A stretch of DNA of 9,307 nucleotides from Actinomycetota bacterium (lineage in GTDB: Bacteria; Actinomycetota; Thermoleophilia; UBA2241): assembly GCA_012719015.1 (NCBI GenBank), contig JAAYBE010000305.1, positions 1-9,307 on the forward strand. The letters are read 5' to 3'. Both the position numbers and the translations under genes were made by a program. The notes beneath the pieces were generated by a model. It saw only the letters and a program-made list of their open reading frames with translations. It had not been told where the DNA came from and did no database searches. Below are positions 6,199 through 9,307 of this stretch, one piece after another. Positions within the stretch are counted from its first letter, which is position 1, and the number at the start of each line of letters is the position of its first letter.

Positions 6199-7068
6199 CT
6201 ATCCCAGGTACTTGCCGATGAGCAGGTCGAGCTTCTTCCTGGTCGCGGGCGGGATCAGCTCCGCCGGCGTGTTGATGGCATGCTCCACCGCGTGGCGGCA
6301 GGCGCAGTCGCGCTGCCGGTCAAGGGCGACCACGGCGCGGCGCACGATCGCCTGGGCCGTGGCGACGTTGCGGCGGACGTTCTCGAGGACCGTCTCAAGA
6401 GTGACGTCCTCCTCCCCCTCATACCAGACGTCGTAGTCGGTGACCATGGCCATGGTGGCGTAACAGAGCTCGGCCTCGCGCGCCAGCTTGGCCTCCTGCA
6501 GGTTGGTCATGCCGATGATGTCGAAGCCCAGGCTGCGGTAGACCCTGCTCTCCGCGCGCGTGCTGAACTGCGGCCCCTCGATGCACACGTAGGTGCCGCC
6601 CTCGTGCACCGTGGCCCCGGCGGCACGCCCGGCCTCCGCGACGACCCCGCTCGTGTACGGGCAAAACGGGTCGGCGAACCCCATGTGCACCACGACCCCC
6701 TCACCGAAGAACGTGCTGGGGCGGGCCTTGGTGCGGTCGAAGAGCTGGTCCGGCACCACCACGTCGAGGGGCTTGAGCTCCTCGCGCAGGCTGCCCACGG
6801 CGCTGGCGGAGAGCACGTAGTGCACCCCCAGCGCCTTCATGCCCCAGATGTTGGCCCGGTAGTTGACCTCGCCCGGCAGGATCCGGTGGCCACGCGCGTG
6901 ACGGGGCAGGAACGCCACATCGACGCCGTCCACCTCCCCCAGGAAGTACGAGTCGGAGGGCGCACCGAACGGGGTCTCGAGGACGACCTCGCGCGCGTTC
7001 TCCAGAAGCTCGTAGAACCCGGAGCCGCCGATCACCCCGATGCTTGCCGACTCCGTGACTGCTGCCAC
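6199..7068 (-). CDS. mtnP: S-methyl-5'-thioadenosine phosphorylase
   Basis: A 289-aa cytosolic enzyme that cleaves 5'-methylthioadenosine with phosphate to adenine and methylthioribose-1-phosphate, salvaging the by-product of polyamine and related S-adenosylmethionine-dependent reactions. Family motifs: GVIGGSGFYE (11-20), R56/H57 in the phosphate-binding RHARGH, NYRANIW (69-75), SAVGSLREE (89-97) and CIEGPQFSTRAES (162-174). The base-recognition motif TDYD (D211, D213) indicates 6-aminopurine specificity rather than a guanosine/inosine phosphorylase. A CxC pair (C255, C257) near the C-terminus matches the family's known cysteine motif. The position of human Thr197 in MTT is Asn here (MTN, N189). 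I chose GTG 7068: GGGAGG lies 4 nt upstream and the protein then begins just before the first beta strand. Length matches the human enzyme (283 aa). The downstream gene is hppA; no other methionine-salvage gene is in the window. Confidence 0.93.
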   Translation of the reverse strand: MAAVTESASIGVIGGSGFYELLENAREVVLETPFGAPSDSYFLGEVDGVDVAFLPRHARGHRILPGEVNYRANIWGMKALGVHYVLSASAVGSLREELKPLDVVVPDQLFDRTKARPSTFFGEGVVVHMGFADPFCPYTSGVVAEAGRAAGATVHEGGTYVCIEGPQFSTRAESRVYRSLGFDIIGMTNLQEAKLAREAELCYATMAMVTDYDVWYEGEEDVTLETVLENVRRNVATAQAIVRRAVVALDRQRDCACRHAVEHAINTPAELIPPATRKKLDLLIGKYLG

Positions 7069-7092
7069 GCTGCCTCCCTTCGGACGTTGCCC

Positions 7093-7121
7093 CGCGCGGA
7101 GTATACACACCACTCCGCGCG
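7093..7121 (-). promoter_or_regulatory. palindrome over a -10-like box upstream of mtnP
   Basis: CGCGCGGAGT (7093-7102) and ACTCCGCGCG (7112-7121) form a perfect 10-bp inverted repeat with a 9-nt spacer. On the minus strand the left arm includes part of TATACT (7100-7105), five of six matches to a -10 box, placing a start near 7093 and leaving a 25-nt leader before the mtnP GTG. No good -35 is visible. It may be an operator for mtnP, or the terminator of the CoA-transferase operon, whose last stop is 32 nt upstream. Confidence 0.45.
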
Positions 7122-7153
7122 ACACCGCACGACGACCCCGTTGCCGCCCTCCG

Positions 7154-7924
7154 TCAGGAGCGCCCGATGACGAGCCTGAGCGGGTCGACCTCGTCGCGCA
7201 GGATCCTGAGCTCCTCCTCGGTCGGCAGTTCGGTGCACCCGAGCTCGTCCGACACCAGGAGCTCGAAGCCGGTCTCGCTCTGCACCTTGTCGACGTCCAC
7301 ATGGGGGTGCAGCGACTCGATCGTCATCGCCTTCGTCTTCTCGTCGAAACCCATCACCGCCAGATCGGTGACGATCTTGTAGGGGCCGCCCTCGGGCAGG
7401 CCGGCGGCCTCGCGCGCGCCCGCGCCCGTCAGGTAGCCAGGGGTGGTGATGAAGTCGCACTTCTCGACGAACCGTGTCTTGCTGTGCACCGTCATGATCA
7501 TCGTGTTCCAGCAGAACGAGGCGAAGTCGTTGGCGCCGCCGCTGCCCGGGAAGCGGACCTTGGGCTTCTCGTACTCGCCGATACAGGTCGAGTTGATGTT
7601 GCCGAAACGGTCGATCTGCGCGCCACCGAGGAAAGCGTAGTCCACCTGACCGCGCTCGCAGGTGCTCATCGCGTCGACCATGCCGGCCGCCATGACGGCC
7701 CGGTAGAACGTCCGCGAGTCGCCGACCGAGATGGGCATCTCGGGGAGCTGCGGCGCCAGCCCGCCCGCCTCGAAGATGACGACGAGGCTCGGGGCGCCCG
7801 TCTTCTGGGCCAGCATGGCCGCGGCACACGGGGCACCCGTGCCGACGGCCACCGTCTTGCCGTCCTCGAGGTAGCGCGCCGCGACGCAGATCATCAGTTC
7901 CATCGTGTTGAAGTCGGCTGCCAT
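7154..7924 (-). CDS. CoA-transferase subunit beta (glutaconate CoA-transferase-like)
   Basis: A 256-aa family I CoA-transferase beta subunit resembling glutaconate CoA-transferase subunit B (about 266 aa). GTGAP lies at 28-32. The IFEAGGLAPQLPEMPISVGD segment follows, with E52 at the place of the catalytic glutamate (E54 in the Acidaminococcus enzyme, from memory) that carries the covalent CoA. Further family sequence includes VDYAFLGGAQIDRFGNIN (94-111) and the C-terminal LHPHVDVDKVQSETGFEL region. Keeping E52 argues for a true transferase rather than the related ring-cleaving hydrolase IpdB. The ATG start has AAGGAG 9 nt upstream, and the alpha-subunit gene stops 4 nt before, so the two are translationally linked. 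The acyl substrate cannot be told: no thiolase, dehydratase or decarboxylase gene is in the window. Confidence 0.9.
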   Translation of the reverse strand: MAADFNTMELMICVAARYLEDGKTVAVGTGAPCAAAMLAQKTGAPSLVVIFEAGGLAPQLPEMPISVGDSRTFYRAVMAAGMVDAMSTCERGQVDYAFLGGAQIDRFGNINSTCIGEYEKPKVRFPGSGGANDFASFCWNTMIMTVHSKTRFVEKCDFITTPGYLTGAGAREAAGLPEGGPYKIVTDLAVMGFDEKTKAMTIESLHPHVDVDKVQSETGFELLVSDELGCTELPTEEELRILRDEVDPLRLVIGRS

Positions 7925-7928
7925 GTCC

Positions 7929-8936
7929 TCAGGCTCCTTGGCCGGCCGGCGTCGCGGGCTGCTCCACCAGCTCGATCTTCCGTAGCTGCTCGATCCTCTC
8001 CGCACCCCCGCACAGCTCCACGTACTCCTCGAACGTCGAGACGCCGTAGATGTACTTGTCCAGGAACCGCTCGAGCTCGTCGGGATCCCTCTCGACCCTC
8101 ATCCACTCCGCGAGGTGCTCCTCGTCGGAGAAGTAGAGGTAGGGCATGTTGCCCGGGTAGCTGCCGTGGGGGACCTCGACGACCGCGTCCACCATGTAGA
8201 AGGGGATGGACGTGAGACTCGGGTCGTCGCGGATCACCGCCTCGTCGACGATCCGCTCCGTGGTGATGATGAGGTGCTTGGCCGCCCGCGAGAGCTCGTG
8301 GTCGGCGACCGAGATGCCCTTGTACACGGCGTTGCCGAACTTGTCGGCGTAGTGCACGTGGATGGCGGCCACGTCCGGCCACAGGGCGGGCACGGCGCAG
8401 AGCGTCTTGCCCGTGAACGGGCACTCCACCGCCTTGGCGGCCGAGCGCGTGAACGTGTCGGTGCCGAGCATGCTGCGCGTGAGCCCGTAGGAGACCCCCT
8501 CGCCGGCCGCCCGCAGACGCGCCGCGAGGGCGTAGTTGCTCCAGTCGGCCACCTGGACCTCGCCGGACTGCATGTAGCGCCGGGCGTTGGGCGACAGACC
8601 ACGTGCCTCGAGACCGACGATGTACGCAGCATCGAGGCGGTCGAACACCTTGCCGGCGCAGAGGATCTGGAAGTCGTGCGTGGTGGTATGCCCGGAGAAG
8701 CCCAGTCCCCGGCGCCCCTGCCGCAGCAACTCATGACAGACGGCGGTCGGGATGCGGTTGGCGCCGAACCCTCCCGTAGCGAAGTAGCAGCCGTCGGTGA
8801 CGAAGCGCTCCACCGCCTCCTTGACGCTCATGCGCTTGTCGACCATGGCGCGTGACTTCGAACGGAAGAACTCCCGGGCCTTGTCCGGATCGGGGTCCAT
8901 GAACAGCGGGCCCTTGCCTTCGTCCAGCACTCTCAT
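7929..8936 (-). CDS. CoA-transferase subunit alpha (glutaconate CoA-transferase-like)
   Basis: A 335-aa alpha subunit of a family I CoA-transferase, close in length to GctA (about 320 aa). After an N-terminal extension of about 35 residues, family sequence begins at MSVKEAVERFV (36-46), with GGFGANRIP at 55-63, GLEARGLSPNARR (108-120), and a C-terminal part containing HVHYADKFGNAVYKG (193-207). It forms a heteromer with the beta subunit encoded 4 nt downstream, which carries the candidate catalytic glutamate. I chose ATG 8936 because GGAGG lies 7 nt upstream; an ATG 21 codons further upstream at 8999 lies in a stretch with no protein-like sequence. It opens the operon, with a -10-like TATAAC about 70 nt upstream. 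The acyl substrate is unknown; glutaconate is only the nearest named relative. A role in organic-acid or aromatic-acid breakdown is possible. Confidence 0.9.
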   Translation of the reverse strand: MRVLDEGKGPLFMDPDPDKAREFFRSKSRAMVDKRMSVKEAVERFVTDGCYFATGGFGANRIPTAVCHELLRQGRRGLGFSGHTTTHDFQILCAGKVFDRLDAAYIVGLEARGLSPNARRYMQSGEVQVADWSNYALAARLRAAGEGVSYGLTRSMLGTDTFTRSAAKAVECPFTGKTLCAVPALWPDVAAIHVHYADKFGNAVYKGISVADHELSRAAKHLIITTERIVDEAVIRDDPSLTSIPFYMVDAVVEVPHGSYPGNMPYLYFSDEEHLAEWMRVERDPDELERFLDKYIYGVSTFEEYVELCGGAERIEQLRKIELVEQPATPAGQGA

Positions 8937-9008
8937 ACGCCTTCCTCCAACTTCCGTCCGCCCTCGGGGACAGGGGCGGCGAGGTCCGTTCCCACCCACA
9001 GCCGCAAG

Positions 9009-9014
9009 GTTATA
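9009..9014 (-). promoter_or_regulatory. -10-like box for the CoA-transferase operon
   Basis: TATAAC on the minus strand (five of six matches to TATAAT) lies in an unusually AT-rich island of the divergent intergenic region. It would start transcription near 9002, giving a leader of about 65 nt before the alpha-subunit ATG. The -35 position shows no good match, so an activator or another sigma factor may be needed. Confidence 0.4.
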
Positions 9015-9023
9015 TCAACGGAC

Positions 9024-9046
9024 GTGGCCGGACCCGCCCCGGCCAC
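9024..9046. repeat. dyad between divergent genes, possible operator
   Basis: GTGGCCGG (9024-9031) and CCGGCCAC (9039-9046) form a perfect 8-bp inverted repeat with a 7-nt spacer. The centre-to-centre geometry of 15 bp is in the range seen for dimeric regulators. It covers the expected -35 area of the CoA-transferase promoter and lies about 80 bp before the plus-strand gene, so it could control either. The regulator is not in the window. The rest of 8937-9128 shows only ribosome sites and no gene. Confidence 0.35.
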
Positions 9047-9128
9047 CTCGCCGACGCCGGGGACGGGTTTTCGCGACCGCCGGTTGCGGTATGCATGCGC
9101 CATCACGTCGTCGCGGAGGGGACCTGAG

Positions 9129-9307
9129 GTGACCAAGCTGAGAGACCAGTTCAGCCGCAAGAAGTGGAAGGACTGCTGCGGCAAGGGCTGCAAGAAGTGC
9201 GCCATCGCCCAGGCCTACCAGGAGGAGTACGGCCGCAAAGACGGGCTGGAGCGGCTGAACGCCGACCGCAAGGCGGTCAAGAAGGGCGGCAAGAAAGGCG
9301 GCAAGAA
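9129..9307 (+). CDS. small basic Cys4 protein, 3' truncated by the window edge
   Basis: This is the only plus-strand gene seen, starting GTG with GGAGGG 8 nt upstream; 59 codons are visible and the frame is open at the edge. The protein is very basic: VTKLRDQFSRKKWKD, then CCGKGCKKC (C16, C17, C21, C24), then AIAQAYQEEYG, then a Lys/Gly-rich tail of repeated KKGG units. The CC-x3-C-x2-C cluster followed by a Tyr- and Glu-containing helix resembles the short oxidoreductase-like (OXLD) cysteine motif, CCGxGCxxC, and would suit zinc or iron-sulfur binding. The lysine-rich tail suggests nucleic-acid or other polyanion contact. I do not recognise the gene, and the function is unknown. It is divergent from the CoA-transferase operon with about 190 bp between starts. 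Shine-Dalgarno spacing and an uninterrupted frame support it as real. Confidence 0.75.
   Translation, partial: MTKLRDQFSRKKWKDCCGKGCKKCAIAQAYQEEYGRKDGLERLNADRKAVKKGGKKGGK

Noticed and set aside
3877..7170. A 1097-codon open frame on the plus strand across hppA and mtnP
   Set aside because: It is antisense to two clearly conserved genes. Its product is low-complexity (His, Asp, Gly, Val, Ala-rich) with no domain, which is what high-GC coding DNA yields in a mirror frame.
7154..8936. IpdAB-type cholesterol ring-cleaving hydrolase
   Set aside because: The beta subunit retains a glutamate (E52) at the transferase position, and the alpha subunit's WSNY region does not match the IpdA glutamate segment as I recall it. 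No steroid genes are nearby.

Overview
The window looks like chromosomal DNA from a high-GC actinobacterium, possibly a deep-branching lineage such as Thermoleophilia. This rests on strong G/C bias at third codon positions, GTG starts, actinobacterial-type protein sequences, and an APC permease next to TrkA-type genes, an arrangement I recall from mycobacteria (Rv2690c-ceoB-ceoC). The lineage is an inference, not a measurement. No mobile element, CRISPR array or rRNA was seen. Almost everything reads on the minus strand; only the truncated gene at the right edge reads on the plus strand.

From right to left, in the direction of minus-strand transcription. (1) A divergent intergenic region (8937-9128) separates a truncated plus-strand gene for a small basic Cys4 protein from a two-gene CoA-transferase operon (alpha subunit 7929-8936, beta subunit 7154-7924). 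It carries a TATAAC -10-like box and a GTGGCCGG/CCGGCCAC dyad. (2) mtnP (6199-7068), 5'-methylthioadenosine phosphorylase, follows a short gap holding a 10-bp palindrome laid over a TATACT box. (3) hppA (3991-6132), a membrane proton-pumping pyrophosphatase with the K+-independent signature (K485/T488), is followed by two tandem perfect GC-rich hairpins that probably end the transcript. (4) A potassium module (221-3727) has its own promoter (TTGCCG-17-TACATT). It runs from a 53-aa two-helix membrane protein, through a 12-helix APC permease with a C-terminal universal-stress-protein domain, to a TrkA-N-only protein and a TrkA-N/TrkA-C protein, with intergenic gaps of 17, 10 and 3 nt. (5) A tRNA-Phe(GAA) gene with encoded CCA lies beyond it, with its own promoter.

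The most interesting part is the potassium module. It has RCK/TrkA regulators but no TrkH/KtrB channel. The only large membrane protein beside them is the APC-USP permease, which has the same overall architecture as the potassium importer KimA. By eye it keeps six of the seven residues I recall as potassium-coordinating in KimA, the exception being Asp36 replaced by Asn. I propose that the permease is the potassium-transporting partner of the two TrkA proteins. It would usually be annotated simply as an amino-acid permease. The short leader carries a hairpin and an anti-Shine-Dalgarno-like CCUCCU directly before the small membrane ORF, which hints at unusual translational control.
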